A stretch of DNA of 41,998 nt from Bacillota bacterium. Lineage in GTDB: Bacteria > Bacillota > Clostridia > Lachnospirales > Lachnospiraceae. The position numbers and the translations under genes are program-made. Below the pieces are notes generated by a model. The model had not been told where the DNA came from and ran no database searches. It saw nothing but the letters and a program-made list of their open reading frames with translations. Shown in pieces: positions 24,202-32,829 of this stretch; position 1 is the first letter of the stretch; every line of letters begins with the position of its first letter. The stretch is from positions 1-41,998 of the forward strand of contig JAFAGA010000075.1 in assembly GCA_023423045.1 (NCBI GenBank), given 5' to 3'.

Positions 24202-26256
24202 CTAATACCGCTTCACATAGATGCCGGTTTCCTTCGTTGCCTCGAGGTCTCCGTTTAATATTTCATACATGTTCAGATTTGACGCCTTTATTCTTTCCAC
24301 GCATTCATAATGAGGTTTGTTGCATACATCAATCAGTCCATGCTGCATATTCTCTCCGTCAAACCTTCCAAGAAGAGGCTGATCGTTAAATTCAAAATAG
24401 TGGATACCAATGCAATTTGAATATGACATCGCAGTCTGCATGTAATAAACACAGGCTTTCCCCCGTTCCGCCTGCGTGCTGGCAGAAACCAGTCCATTGG
24501 CATATAAGCCTTTATCCGAACCTCCAATGTGCCATTCACCGACGATAATCGGTTTATCGGTAAGCTTTTGGGCCAGATCAAATTTTTCTGCGGGCGACTG
24601 CCGGTAGCAATTAAAGGAGAACAGATCATAGGTATCTGCACCGGAGAAATCTTCCTCCGTGACAGATGCATACCTCATTCCTAAACTCATATGTACGGGA
24701 TCCACATTTTTTAATTCCTGGTTCGGAACATCACTATATTTTTTGATCAAAACATCCCGGAATTCAAGTAAGTCTAACTCTGCCTCCGGTGATAATTTGT
24801 CCGCGCCCTCCATAGGAGTATAGAGATCCTCAAAGGCATTAAAATTGCAGTCCCAGCTCTTATTAAAGGATTGTATACTATCGTTGTATTTGCTCCTGAT
24901 AAAATGAACCAACTCATATTTACTGAATAATTTGTTCGGATGTGCCAATAGCCGCTCCGCAATATTAACATCATGCTGAACCAGCCATTCCGGTTCATTA
25001 TTCGTAAAATACCCGATTAAATAGGGATTTCCTACGAAAGGCTTCAGCTGTTGTGCAAACACTTCACTTCGATTTTTATACTCCGGGTCATAGACATCCG
25101 GAAAATCACGGAAGATCATTTGATCCGTTTTCGGGAATTCCTTCAAGGTCCAGGTGAAGGGGATTTGCGCTTTGTCCAGATATTCCAGAACATTTTCATC
25201 CATATAATTATTAACGCAGACACTGATGGTATTGAAGCCCCATTGCTTCAGCCTTGCGACATTTATTTTATTCCATGCATTCCACCAATCGCTTCCGAAG
25301 GCTCGGATCATATTTGCTCTTGCAAAATTGAACAGATACTTTCCTTTCCCTTCCTCTTTGCCGTTTCTCTTGACATATTCAGCGATCTGATCCGCGGTCG
25401 TCCATGCAATTTGATAGGCTGCCTCCTCCTTGGAAGGAAGCCACTGATACAAGTTCCTCATACCGTCGACGAAGCCAAAGTCGCCCATCCTGCTTCCGTA
25501 ACACACCCCATTACTAAAAAAAGCATATCCGTCCGGATCAACCAGCCACCACCGGCTGCCGTCATGATAGGTATAAAAATATCCCTTCTTTTCAAATTGC
25601 TTCTGCCTCCAGCCACCATACTTACTCCAGGCAGGATTGGCATAGCTTGCATTTTCTTCCGCGGCGGCAAGCTCCTGTCTTAAAAAATCAATCAGCTCCA
25701 CGGTAGATTTGGTCTTGCCCTCCCATTCCATATCAATGCATTGGCCCATCTCATCCACCAACGGCTCGCCTATTACTGTCAAGTTAGGAAGACAATCGGA
25801 AAGATACATATCATACAGAGTAAAAGTTTTATTGTTCTTTCCTTTTTCCAGAACGATTCTCAGCTTATCGACCTTGGAAATATGAGTTGGTTTACCTGCA
25901 ACATGCCCCTTAAGGGTGCCCGGGCGAGTCTGTAAAAACCATCGTTTTGATTCCAGCTCATCCAATTTAAAAGCTACCTTGACCCGCCTGTTCGGCAACA
26001 GATAATAGCCCAGGCTTGTTACCTCATCGCCATAGTGGAATTCAATTTTTAGGTTAACGTTTGAATCCATTTCTGTAAGAGTGTCTAAAATGATATAGTT
26101 ATCCTGTGTCCATTCAAAACCGTTTTGATCCCTTTTCAACTCCAGAATCATTTTTTCATTGCGTAATTCTACGGTAAGGGGTACCTTTTGGATTACTTCC
26201 TGATCTGTAATCATTTTTAAATCCATGAAATTCACCTGTTTTGTCTTTGTAACCAT
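24202..26256 (-). CDS. Putative glycoside hydrolase, clan GH-A type (agarase/GH50-like)
   Basis: About 684 aa without a signal peptide. N-terminal carbohydrate-binding-like beta domain (to about 200), then a (beta/alpha)8 region beginning WWLVDPDGYAFFSNGVCYGS, the layout of GH50-like agarases and related beta-galactosidases. The likely acid/base is Glu in YFTNNEPEW (residue about 421) and the nucleophile Glu in IIVGEWHIGG (about 574). Both are intact, so it should be active. The linkage cannot be told. GGAGAGGAG lies 9 nt before the ATG at 26256; an upstream ATG at 26280 overlaps the phosphodiesterase stop as ATGA. The cytosolic location implies action on imported oligosaccharides. Confidence 0.78.
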   Translation of the reverse strand: MVTKTKQVNFMDLKMITDQEVIQKVPLTVELRNEKMILELKRDQNGFEWTQDNYIILDTLTEMDSNVNLKIEFHYGDEVTSLGYYLLPNRRVKVAFKLDELESKRWFLQTRPGTLKGHVAGKPTHISKVDKLRIVLEKGKNNKTFTLYDMYLSDCLPNLTVIGEPLVDEMGQCIDMEWEGKTKSTVELIDFLRQELAAAEENASYANPAWSKYGGWRQKQFEKKGYFYTYHDGSRWWLVDPDGYAFFSNGVCYGSRMGDFGFVDGMRNLYQWLPSKEEAAYQIAWTTADQIAEYVKRNGKEEGKGKYLFNFARANMIRAFGSDWWNAWNKINVARLKQWGFNTISVCVNNYMDENVLEYLDKAQIPFTWTLKEFPKTDQMIFRDFPDVYDPEYKNRSEVFAQQLKPFVGNPYLIGYFTNNEPEWLVQHDVNIAERLLAHPNKLFSKYELVHFIRSKYNDSIQSFNKSWDCNFNAFEDLYTPMEGADKLSPEAELDLLEFRDVLIKKYSDVPNQELKNVDPVHMSLGMRYASVTEEDFSGADTYDLFSFNCYRQSPAEKFDLAQKLTDKPIIVGEWHIGGSDKGLYANGLVSASTQAERGKACVYYMQTAMSYSNCIGIHYFEFNDQPLLGRFDGENMQHGLIDVCNKPHYECVERIKASNLNMYEILNGDLEATKETGIYVKRY

Positions 26257-26276
26257 TTTTCTCTTCTCCTCTCCGT

Positions 26277-27044
26277 TCATACCAATCTTTTATTATCATA
26301 GTTATTTATATGATTCTCGGGATACATGCCGAGCCAGGCTTTGCATATGTCGGGATAGTTAGTAATCACCCCGTCGCACCCCCAAAAATACATCTTCTGT
26401 AATTCATCCATTCCATTAATTGTCCAGACATTCACCTTAATGCTGTGTTCCTTGCAATTATCTACCGTCTCTTTTGTAAGGCTGATGATATCCGGATGGT
26501 AGCATTCCAAATGATATTCCCTGGCAAAGTATCCTGCATTCCAGATCTCCGGCTTACTTACTAATATTCCGCATTCAATACCAGGAGCCAATTGCTTGCA
26601 TTTGAGCAAAGATACATGATTGAAGGAAGAGAACATCACCCGATCCGTTAAACCGTATTTTTTAACCAGCTCCAGTGTTTTTTCCTCCAAGCCATTATAA
26701 TAGTACTTCCGGTTTTTCAATTCGATATTGGTGGTCACATCCTGTTTTCTGACCCAATCCAAATATTCGTCCAGTCTTGGAATAGGTTGAAAGCCGTATT
26801 TATCTCCAAACTTCGCATTTACATTAAAATTTTGTAGTTCCCTGTAAGTTAAATCCTTGATATATCCTTTTCCATTCGTTATATTCTCCACATTTTCATC
26901 ATGGAGCATGACAAGAACACCGTCTTTTGTCATTTGTACATCAATCTCAATCTCATCACAACCTGCCTCCACAGCTTTTTCATAAGCAAGCATGGTATTT
27001 TCGGGATATTGACCGCTGTAGCCCCGATGTGCAATTACTTTCAT
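26277..27044 (-). CDS. Glycerophosphodiester phosphodiesterase
   Basis: GDPD-family enzyme (255 aa) that hydrolyses glycerophosphodiesters to sn-glycerol-3-phosphate and an alcohol. Catalytic and metal residues are visible: IAHRGYSGQYPENT (His and Arg), EIEIDVQMTKDGVLVMLHDE (Glu/Asp and the second His), and later NIELKN and VWTINGMDELQ. No signal peptide is seen if the ATG at 27044 is used. GAAGGGAAG upstream favours that start over the one at 27089. It is first in an operon with two glycoside hydrolases, suggesting the imported compound may be a glycosylated glycerophosphodiester, which is inference. Confidence 0.92.
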   Translation of the reverse strand: MKVIAHRGYSGQYPENTMLAYEKAVEAGCDEIEIDVQMTKDGVLVMLHDENVENITNGKGYIKDLTYRELQNFNVNAKFGDKYGFQPIPRLDEYLDWVRKQDVTTNIELKNRKYYYNGLEEKTLELVKKYGLTDRVMFSSFNHVSLLKCKQLAPGIECGILVSKPEIWNAGYFAREYHLECYHPDIISLTKETVDNCKEHSIKVNVWTINGMDELQKMYFWGCDGVITNYPDICKAWLGMYPENHINNYDNKRLV

Positions 27045-27087
27045 GATTTTCTTCCCTTCTCTGTAAACCATTAATGAAATAACAGGC

Positions 27088-27097
27088 AAATACTACG
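27088..27097 (-). promoter_or_regulatory. Operator-like motif upstream of the phosphodiesterase operon
   Basis: CGTAGTATTT on the minus strand, a 10-base match to the motif flanking the importer promoter (21950-21959). Its position between the RpiR terminator and the phosphodiesterase start fits a common regulator for both operons. No strong promoter hexamers are seen here. Confidence 0.4.
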
Positions 27098-27117
27098 AAC
27101 CTTTTATGTATCATGGT

Positions 27118-27152
27118 AAAAAAAATAAGACAGAAAATATATTTTCTGTCTT
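27118..27152 (-). terminator. Intrinsic terminator after the RpiR-family regulator gene
   Basis: AAGACAGAAAA-TATA-TTTTCTGTCTT stem followed by ATTTTTTTT on the minus strand. This is a textbook terminator, 57 nt after the regulator stop. Confidence 0.9.
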
Positions 27153-27208
27153 TGATTATTCTTAATATTTAACATAAGCGTTCCACCTTATCATTGTAAG
27201 TAAGTTAA

Positions 27209-28066
27209 CTAGTTAAAAATCAGATTATTTGAAGTTTTTTTGGTTTTTTCAAGCATATCAATGGACTCTAAGCCCATGGCATGAATTACATTCATAAACA
27301 GCGCATCTATCATAGCATATTGACCGATACGGGAAGTCATTGCTGTTCTGGAGTATAGGCTTTCTCTTGAATAGGTTCTGAGTACCACATCGGAGTATTG
27401 ACATACCTTGGATTGTACACTGGAGGTCAAGGAAACGGTGGGTATCCTGTTATCCTTTGCTATCTTTATCAGGCTGACGGTCTCCTTTGTATTACCTGTA
27501 TTTGTTACGCATATCACTAAGTCCTCCGGTTTGAATAAACTGACGAGATTGCAGGCGGTATGATAATCGTCGATTCCCCACACGGATTTTCCGAGCCGTA
27601 TAAATTTTAACATGGCATCCTTACATATGATGCCGGAGGAACCCGCTCCAAAGAAACAAATTTTACTGCTTTTAATAACCATATTGGCAACAATATTCAA
27701 TTTGTTATAATCCATTCCTTTAATCGTAGCTAAAATCGTATCTTCCTCCGATCTTAGCACACTGGTAACCAGCTCCTGAATATCATTTTTAAAATTATCC
27801 TTATTAATATCGGAAAAGAAATAATCCTCATTGGTCATACGTTCCGCAACCGATATCTTAAAATCCTTGAAGCCGGTAAATCCCAGGGAATTACAAAACC
27901 GGAATATGGTTGGTTCACTGACACCAACCTCTTTTGTAAGCATTTGAACTGTCATCCTTAAGACCTGCTGAAGATTGTTGATTACATAATCAGCAACCTT
28001 TTTTTCGCTTTGGGGCAAATTGGGGTATGCCGTAGCTATCATTTCAAAAATACTATCATTTTTCAT
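27209..28066 (-). CDS. MurR/RpiR-family transcriptional regulator
   Basis: A 285-aa DNA-binding regulator: an N-terminal HTH_6 domain (residues 1-77, with the helix-turn-helix around LTKEVGVSEPTIFRFCNSLGF) and a C-terminal SIS sugar-phosphate-binding domain (about 125-255; KICFFGAGSSGIICKDAMLK and VICVTNTGNTKETVSLIK). Members sense phosphosugars and usually control adjacent catabolic genes, here most likely the phosphodiesterase/hydrolase and importer operons immediately downstream. GGGGGGAGATAGG precedes the ATG. Its transcript should start near 28270 and carry a leader of about 200 nt made of two structured repeat units. Confidence 0.94.
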   Translation of the reverse strand: MKNDSIFEMIATAYPNLPQSEKKVADYVINNLQQVLRMTVQMLTKEVGVSEPTIFRFCNSLGFTGFKDFKISVAERMTNEDYFFSDINKDNFKNDIQELVTSVLRSEEDTILATIKGMDYNKLNIVANMVIKSSKICFFGAGSSGIICKDAMLKFIRLGKSVWGIDDYHTACNLVSLFKPEDLVICVTNTGNTKETVSLIKIAKDNRIPTVSLTSSVQSKVCQYSDVVLRTYSRESLYSRTAMTSRIGQYAMIDALFMNVIHAMGLESIDMLEKTKKTSNNLIFN

Positions 28067-28102
28067 CCTATCTCCCCCCTTTTTGTGTAGTAATAGTACA
28101 AT

Positions 28103-28286
28103 TTCATTATATCATGAATAAAATACGTATTCATGATCTGCAGCTCCGATCGCATAATGCAAGCGAGTTTGATTATGCTCACTACGCTTTCATTATATCA
28201 TGAACATAAATCATGTTCATGATCTCCAGCTCCGATCGCATAATGCAAGCGAGCTTGATTATGCTCACTACGCTTTCATTATATCA
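28103..28286 (-). repeat. Tandem pair of 86-bp structured intergenic repeats (copies B1 and B2)
   Basis: Junctions TTCATTATATCA at 28103, 28189 and 28275 define an exact 86-bp period. Each unit has hairpin 1 (ATCATGAAT/ATTCATGAT in B1, ATCATGAAC/GTTCATGAT in B2, a compensatory pair) and hairpin 2 (GCATAAT..ATTATGC outer, CAAGC..GCTTG inner). The spacer GATCTCCAGCTCCGATC is nearly constant. It is the same family and orientation as 2511-2698. It fills the 310-bp gap between larA and the RpiR gene and forms most of the RpiR gene leader. Confidence 0.88.
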
Positions 28287-28305
28287 TTCATTTAAAAACT
28301 GTCAA
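28278..28305 (-). promoter_or_regulatory. Sigma-A promoter of the RpiR-family gene, -10 supplied by the repeat
   Basis: TTGACA, 16 nt, TATAAT on the minus strand. The -35 is in unique sequence, while the -10 is the TATAAT within the repeat junction of copy B2. Transcription from here would run through both repeat units before reaching the regulator. Confidence 0.75.
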
Positions 28306-28376
28306 TATTTTTTAAAATTGTATTTTTATTACCAACCAAAAAGGAGTGCATCCTAGTGAGAATATCTAATGACACC

Positions 28377-29660
28377 CTAACTATTTTCTACGATAACGGA
28401 GACCCCATCCGGTATAATTGATACCTTTGCCTTCGCTCCAACCTTCTCCTTTGCCAAGCTTAGAGCCTGTTCCAGACTATCCGCCTGCTTCATATGCATA
28501 TTTGTGATCAACTCCCGGTCACACCTATCCGAAACAATAATCACCTCACATTTACACAGAATCCGTGCCAGAATTTGTGCCTCCCATTGATCAGCTATAG
28601 TATCCTGTTGTTTTATTCCGGCTATTCTTCCAGCTACCTCCGATGGAGACTTCGCATTAGCAAACCATTTGTAAAACTCTTCGCCTCCATGGCCATCATT
28701 GCAGGCAGCGGCCATTATGATCACACCACCTTTCTTAACGCAGGCCTCTGCTGCAGTCATCCCCTTCACAGCCTGATATATATTCTGATCCAACGGATAT
28801 CCCCCATTGGATGTTATTACGATATCAGCCGCCTTATCAGATTTTACACTTGATAGCTTTTTGACAAAATCACACCCTGCTTCATGTGCTTTTAGCGGAT
28901 CTCCTGCAAAGGCATTGATGATATTCTTTTCACCATCGATTACTACATTCAAAATGAATTGAAGCTTTGCAGCAATTGCCGCGTAAACCATATCCTCATT
29001 GATCGGATTGTTCCTGATATTACCTGTACGGGCATAGCTACTGGCTATGAACTTCGAACAATGATTTGCCAGAACCGTCTTCTCAGATGCAATGCCCGGA
29101 AGAATGCTCTTTCTTCCCCCCGAAAAGCCTGCAAAAAAGTGTGGTTCTATAAACCCTTCCGAGATTACGACATCGGCCCAGTCAACCAGGGAATTCAGCC
29201 ATAGTTCACCACCGGAAGGGAGAAGCCCTTTATATACCATATTATCAGTATCACGGCAGTCATGGTTAATAATTTCTTCTTTTTCAACCAGATTCCTTCC
29301 AAACTTCTTCAGCATCTCATCATAAGTCGTTGGTCTGTGACATCCGGTTGCGATCAGTATCTTTACAATAACGGAAGGATTTCTTCTCCTTATCTCTTCC
29401 AATATAATCGGTAATGTGATCCTGCTTGGCACGGGTCTCGTGTGGTCACTGGTAATGACCAGGAGCGTTCTTGCATTCGCCGCCAGATCGCAGAGATGCT
29501 TTGAATAAACTGGTTTGGCTAAGGCTCCCCTTACCAACTCCTCCTGTGAGCAAGCTGCCTTATATTCCTCGGCTTTTGACATATGTACTTCATTGATACA
29601 TTGCTCGTCAAGCTCAAGTCCGAGATAGCTTGTACCATAAGGTATTCGAAAACTCTTCAT
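28377..29660 (-). CDS. larA: LarA-family nickel-pincer-dependent 2-hydroxyacid racemase
   Basis: About 427 aa, homologous to lactate racemase LarA, which uses the nickel pincer nucleotide. With the ATG at 29660 (AAGGAGAT upstream) the key residues take the same numbers known for the Lactobacillus plantarum enzyme: His108 (ATGCHRP), His174 (PHFFAG), Lys184 (SGGRKSILPG, cofactor attachment) and His200 (LANHC). The DHTRP motif is also intact. It therefore looks functional, though family members act on various 2-hydroxyacids. It is last in the glp operon, 2 nt after glpK. No larB/C/E cofactor genes are in the window. The symbol denotes family, not proven lactate specificity. Confidence 0.87.
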   Translation of the reverse strand: MKSFRIPYGTSYLGLELDEQCINEVHMSKAEEYKAACSQEELVRGALAKPVYSKHLCDLAANARTLLVITSDHTRPVPSRITLPIILEEIRRRNPSVIVKILIATGCHRPTTYDEMLKKFGRNLVEKEEIINHDCRDTDNMVYKGLLPSGGELWLNSLVDWADVVISEGFIEPHFFAGFSGGRKSILPGIASEKTVLANHCSKFIASSYARTGNIRNNPINEDMVYAAIAAKLQFILNVVIDGEKNIINAFAGDPLKAHEAGCDFVKKLSSVKSDKAADIVITSNGGYPLDQNIYQAVKGMTAAEACVKKGGVIIMAAACNDGHGGEEFYKWFANAKSPSEVAGRIAGIKQQDTIADQWEAQILARILCKCEVIIVSDRCDRELITNMHMKQADSLEQALSLAKEKVGAKAKVSIIPDGVSVIVENS

Positions 29661-29662
29661 GC

Positions 29663-31162
29663 TTACAGATCTCCTTCCTGCCAGGCTAATGCACATTGCA
29701 CTGCCTTCTTCCACCCATTTAATAGCTTCTGTGTGTGCTCCTTCTTCATCTGCGGGTGAAACTCCCTGGATAATATCCAGTTTTTCTTGATTTCCTCCTT
29801 ATCTCTCCAGTATCCGATGGCAAGGCCGGCAAGATATCCCGCCCCCAAAACCGTTGTCTCAATACATTCAGGCCGCTTTACCCTGGTATTCAGAATATCT
29901 GCCTGAAATTGCATTAGAAAATCGTTTACACTTACCCCGCCGTCAACCTTTAAGTTATTGATACATAAATCTGCATCCTTCTCCATAGCGCATAATACAT
30001 CATGAGTCTGATACGCAATGGCTTCCAGCGCAGCACGAATAAAATGCTCTCTGCTGCAGCCTCTGGTTATGCCTACCACTGTCCCCCTCGCATATTGATT
30101 CCAGTATGGGGCTCCTAAGCCCGTAAAAGCAGGTACTATATATACTCCTCCGGTATCCTCTGCCTGCTCAGCACAGCCCCCTACCTGCGCTGCATCTTCA
30201 ATCATATGCAGCCCGTCCCTCAACCATTGAATCACCGCTCCGGCAGCAAAAACACTTCCTTCCAGCACATAATTCACCTCTGACGATGTACCGGCTGCAA
30301 TCGTAGTTAACAATCCATGCTTAGAGCGAATTGCCTCCCTTCCGGTATTCATCAGTAAAAAGCACCCTGTTCCATAGGTACTTTTTACATCACCCTTTTC
30401 AAAACACAGCTGCCCGAACAACGCCGCCTGTTGATCTCCGGCCACGCCTGAAATAGCTATTTCCCCGCCAAGAAGCTTACTATCCGTATAACCATATAAA
30501 TGGCTGGAAGGCTTCACTTGGGGTAACATCACCTTCGGAATATGAAAATACTCTAGAATTTCGTCATCCCAGCTTAGACTTCTTATGTTAAAAAGCATGG
30601 TTCTGGATGCATTCGTATAATCTGTGGCATGGATCTTACCCTTCGTAAGCTTCCAGATTAACCAGGTATCTACTGTACCAAACAGCAGATTACCGGCCTC
30701 CGCCTCCTTCCTGGCTCCCTCCACATGATCCATGAGCCAGCAGATTTTCGTAGCCGAGAAATATGCATCCGGTATTAAACCGGTCTTTTCCTGAAGGACA
30801 GGATCAAATCCTTCTTTTTTTAACCTCTCAATCTGATCTGCCGTCCTATGACATTGCCATACAATTGCATTGTAAATCGGTTCGCCCGTATGCTTATTCC
30901 AAATGATCGTAGTTTCACGCTGATTGGTTATTCCTAAGGCGGCGATTTCTTTGGCTGTGATATTAAGCTTTGCCATCGCTTCGGTAGCAATGCTTAGCTG
31001 GGAGGACCAAATCTCCATCGGATCATGCTCTACCCAACCCGGGCAGGGATAAATCTGCTGAAATTCTCTCTGCGCTTTACTAATGACCCTCCCGTTTTGA
31101 TCAATTATGACACACCGGGAGCTTGTCGTTCCCTGGTCCAATGCCATGATATATTTTTTCAT
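29663..31162 (-). CDS. glpK: Glycerol kinase
   Basis: FGGY-family kinase (499 aa, typical length) converting glycerol and ATP to sn-glycerol-3-phosphate. It shows MALDQGTTSSR (phosphate-binding loop 1), ALGITNQRET, the FGGY-signature region DYTNASRTMLFNI and the C-terminal KVDGGVSVNDFLMQFQADIL. GAGGAG lies about 10 nt before the ATG at 31162; a TTG at 31183 would overlap the preceding gene. It is part of the GlpP-controlled operon with glpA, the FAD oxidoreductase and the DUF1667 protein. No glycerol facilitator gene is nearby. Confidence 0.97.
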   Translation of the reverse strand: MKKYIMALDQGTTSSRCVIIDQNGRVISKAQREFQQIYPCPGWVEHDPMEIWSSQLSIATEAMAKLNITAKEIAALGITNQRETTIIWNKHTGEPIYNAIVWQCHRTADQIERLKKEGFDPVLQEKTGLIPDAYFSATKICWLMDHVEGARKEAEAGNLLFGTVDTWLIWKLTKGKIHATDYTNASRTMLFNIRSLSWDDEILEYFHIPKVMLPQVKPSSHLYGYTDSKLLGGEIAISGVAGDQQAALFGQLCFEKGDVKSTYGTGCFLLMNTGREAIRSKHGLLTTIAAGTSSEVNYVLEGSVFAAGAVIQWLRDGLHMIEDAAQVGGCAEQAEDTGGVYIVPAFTGLGAPYWNQYARGTVVGITRGCSREHFIRAALEAIAYQTHDVLCAMEKDADLCINNLKVDGGVSVNDFLMQFQADILNTRVKRPECIETTVLGAGYLAGLAIGYWRDKEEIKKNWILSREFHPQMKKEHTQKLLNGWKKAVQCALAWQEGDL

Positions 31163-31175
31163 AAAACTCTTCTCC

Positions 31176-31532
31176 TCAGGCAATATTCTTTGTTGCGATC
31201 ACATCGATGCCTGTACCGGCAATATCAGCTTTGACTATATCACCATCTTTAACCGGTGCCTGAAGTTCAATCGCCTCCAATTCCTTAATACACTGCATCA
31301 TTTTATTCTTGGGAATACCCTCCTTTGTCTTTACGGATACCAATGGCATATCACACCCTCTTACCCTTACGGTAGTCGTCACAATTCTTCGTGGGTCTGT
31401 TATTTCAGTTATCGCATAGGTTTTTCCTCTCGGACAGGCATTCCCTGTAACAAGAATTCTCTCTTCTTCCTGCATTACACTAAGTATGCAACCCAGCGGG
31501 CAGCAAATACAGACCATCTCTTTCTTTTCCAT
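31176..31532 (-). CDS. DUF1667 cysteine-rich small protein of the glp operon
   Basis: A 118-aa protein with an N-terminal cysteine cluster CICCPLGC (Cys8, 10, 11, 15) and Cys33 in GNACPRGK, suited to binding an Fe-S cluster or another metal. It follows the FAD oxidoreductase by 1 nt. DUF1667 proteins are regularly found beside GlpA-type dehydrogenases in clostridia, so it likely serves as an electron-transfer or assembly subunit of the glycerol-3-phosphate dehydrogenase complex, in a GlpC-like role. That function is inferred from context. Confidence 0.88.
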   Translation of the reverse strand: MEKKEMVCICCPLGCILSVMQEEERILVTGNACPRGKTYAITEITDPRRIVTTTVRVRGCDMPLVSVKTKEGIPKNKMMQCIKELEAIELQAPVKDGDIVKADIAGTGIDVIATKNIA

Positions 31533-31533
31533 A

Positions 31534-32829
31534 TCAAGCCACCTCCTTTTCGATTACGATCCGTATTTGTCGTAAATCACTATATTGAAGCAGATCCTTC
31601 TTCCTTAATTTAATCTCCTCCATCTCCCCTGGTGCCATGATCCGCTTTTTTATTTCCTTTACAAGAGTATCCTGATAATATACACATAATTTTACCCCTG
31701 AAAATGACTCGCTTACACGAAAACGCACGATTAGTTCCTCCGGCATACGATTCAGATCGATAAAGGCCGGTACCGTATAACGGATACCGTAATCCGGCCT
31801 GATAGCAATTTGCTTCTCACCGAGCTTTAATTCTCCCCTAACATACATCGCGGCATTTTTACCGGCAGTCATAGCCTCCTGAGAGACATAATCCACCAGG
31901 TCATGTACATGAAGAACATTACCGCAGGCAAATACACCGGGGAGATTCGTCTGTAAACTCTCGTCTACGATCGGCCCGGAGGTAACCGGGCTGAGAGCAA
32001 TTCCTAATTTCATTGAAAGCTCATTTTCCGGGATCAGACCCACCGAGAGCAGCAGCGTATCACAGGGTATATATTCCTCGGTACCGGGAATAGGTCTTAA
32101 ATTTTCATCTACTCTTGCTAAAGTAACACCCTTTACCCGTTCTCGACCATCAATATCAACCACCGTGTGACTTAATTTCAAGGGAATTCCAAAATCATCC
32201 AGACATTGCGCAATATTACGTTTTAATCCTCCCGAGTATGGCATCACCTCTGCTACCACCTTCACGTTAGCTCCCTCCAGAGTCATACGCCTGGCCATAA
32301 TCAATCCGATATCACCGGACCCTAAGATTACTGCTTCTTTCCCGGGCATCCTGCCTTCGATATTAATAAAGTGCTGTGCTGTACCGGCAGAATAGATCCC
32401 GGCCGGACGATAACCGGGTATATTAAGGGCTCCTCTCGGACGCTCCCTGCAGCCCATAGCAAGAATTAATGCATCGGCTTCAATTTGAAATAATCCGTCC
32501 GTTTTATTCATTAAGGTTATCTCATATCGAAAAGGCTTATCGCTTTTATCCGTATTCCCGCAGCTGATATCGATTGCCATTGTATTAAGTAAGTAGGGTA
32601 TCCCAGCCTCTTCCACTTTCCGGATAAATCTTGCGGCATATTCCGGACCGGTCAGCTCCTCCTTAAAGGTATGAAGTCCGAAGCCGTTATGGATGCATTG
32701 ATTTAGGATCCCGCCAAGCTCCTTATCCCGCTCGATAATTACAACTCTTTCCGTTCCTTGCTCCCTGGCGGCAAGCGCTGCAGCCAGTCCTGCCGGACCG
32801 CCGCCGATGATAACAATATCATATTTCAT
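31534..32829 (-). CDS. NAD(P)/FAD-dependent oxidoreductase (second subunit of glycerol-3-P dehydrogenase)
   Basis: A 431-aa flavoprotein with an N-terminal FAD-binding Rossmann motif (IVIIGGGPAGLAAALAAREQG), an internal pyridine-nucleotide Rossmann motif (EAVILGSGDIGLIMARRM) and the C-terminal FAD motif GVFACGNVLHVHDLVDYVSQEA. This is the layout of thioredoxin-reductase-like or NADH-oxidase-type enzymes. It overlaps glpA by 4 nt (ATGA), implying coupled translation, and probably passes electrons from GlpA to NAD(P). It is often annotated GlpB-like, but the sequence is a generic pyridine-nucleotide-disulphide-type oxidoreductase without redox cysteines in the usual place. Confidence 0.92.
   Translation of the reverse strand: MKYDIVIIGGGPAGLAAALAAREQGTERVVIIERDKELGGILNQCIHNGFGLHTFKEELTGPEYAARFIRKVEEAGIPYLLNTMAIDISCGNTDKSDKPFRYEITLMNKTDGLFQIEADALILAMGCRERPRGALNIPGYRPAGIYSAGTAQHFINIEGRMPGKEAVILGSGDIGLIMARRMTLEGANVKVVAEVMPYSGGLKRNIAQCLDDFGIPLKLSHTVVDIDGRERVKGVTLARVDENLRPIPGTEEYIPCDTLLLSVGLIPENELSMKLGIALSPVTSGPIVDESLQTNLPGVFACGNVLHVHDLVDYVSQEAMTAGKNAAMYVRGELKLGEKQIAIRPDYGIRYTVPAFIDLNRMPEELIVRFRVSESFSGVKLCVYYQDTLVKEIKKRIMAPGEMEEIKLRKKDLLQYSDLRQIRIVIEKEVA

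Noticed and set aside
28306..28376. Terminator after larA (AGGA-tgcac-TCCT then TTTT)
   Set aside because: A four-pair stem is too weak to call with confidence.
31176..31234. TTG start of glpK at 31183
   Set aside because: It would overlap the DUF1667 stop and places the ribosome binding site inside the coding sequence. The ATG at 31162 has GAGGAG at a usable distance and gives the family-standard N-terminus.
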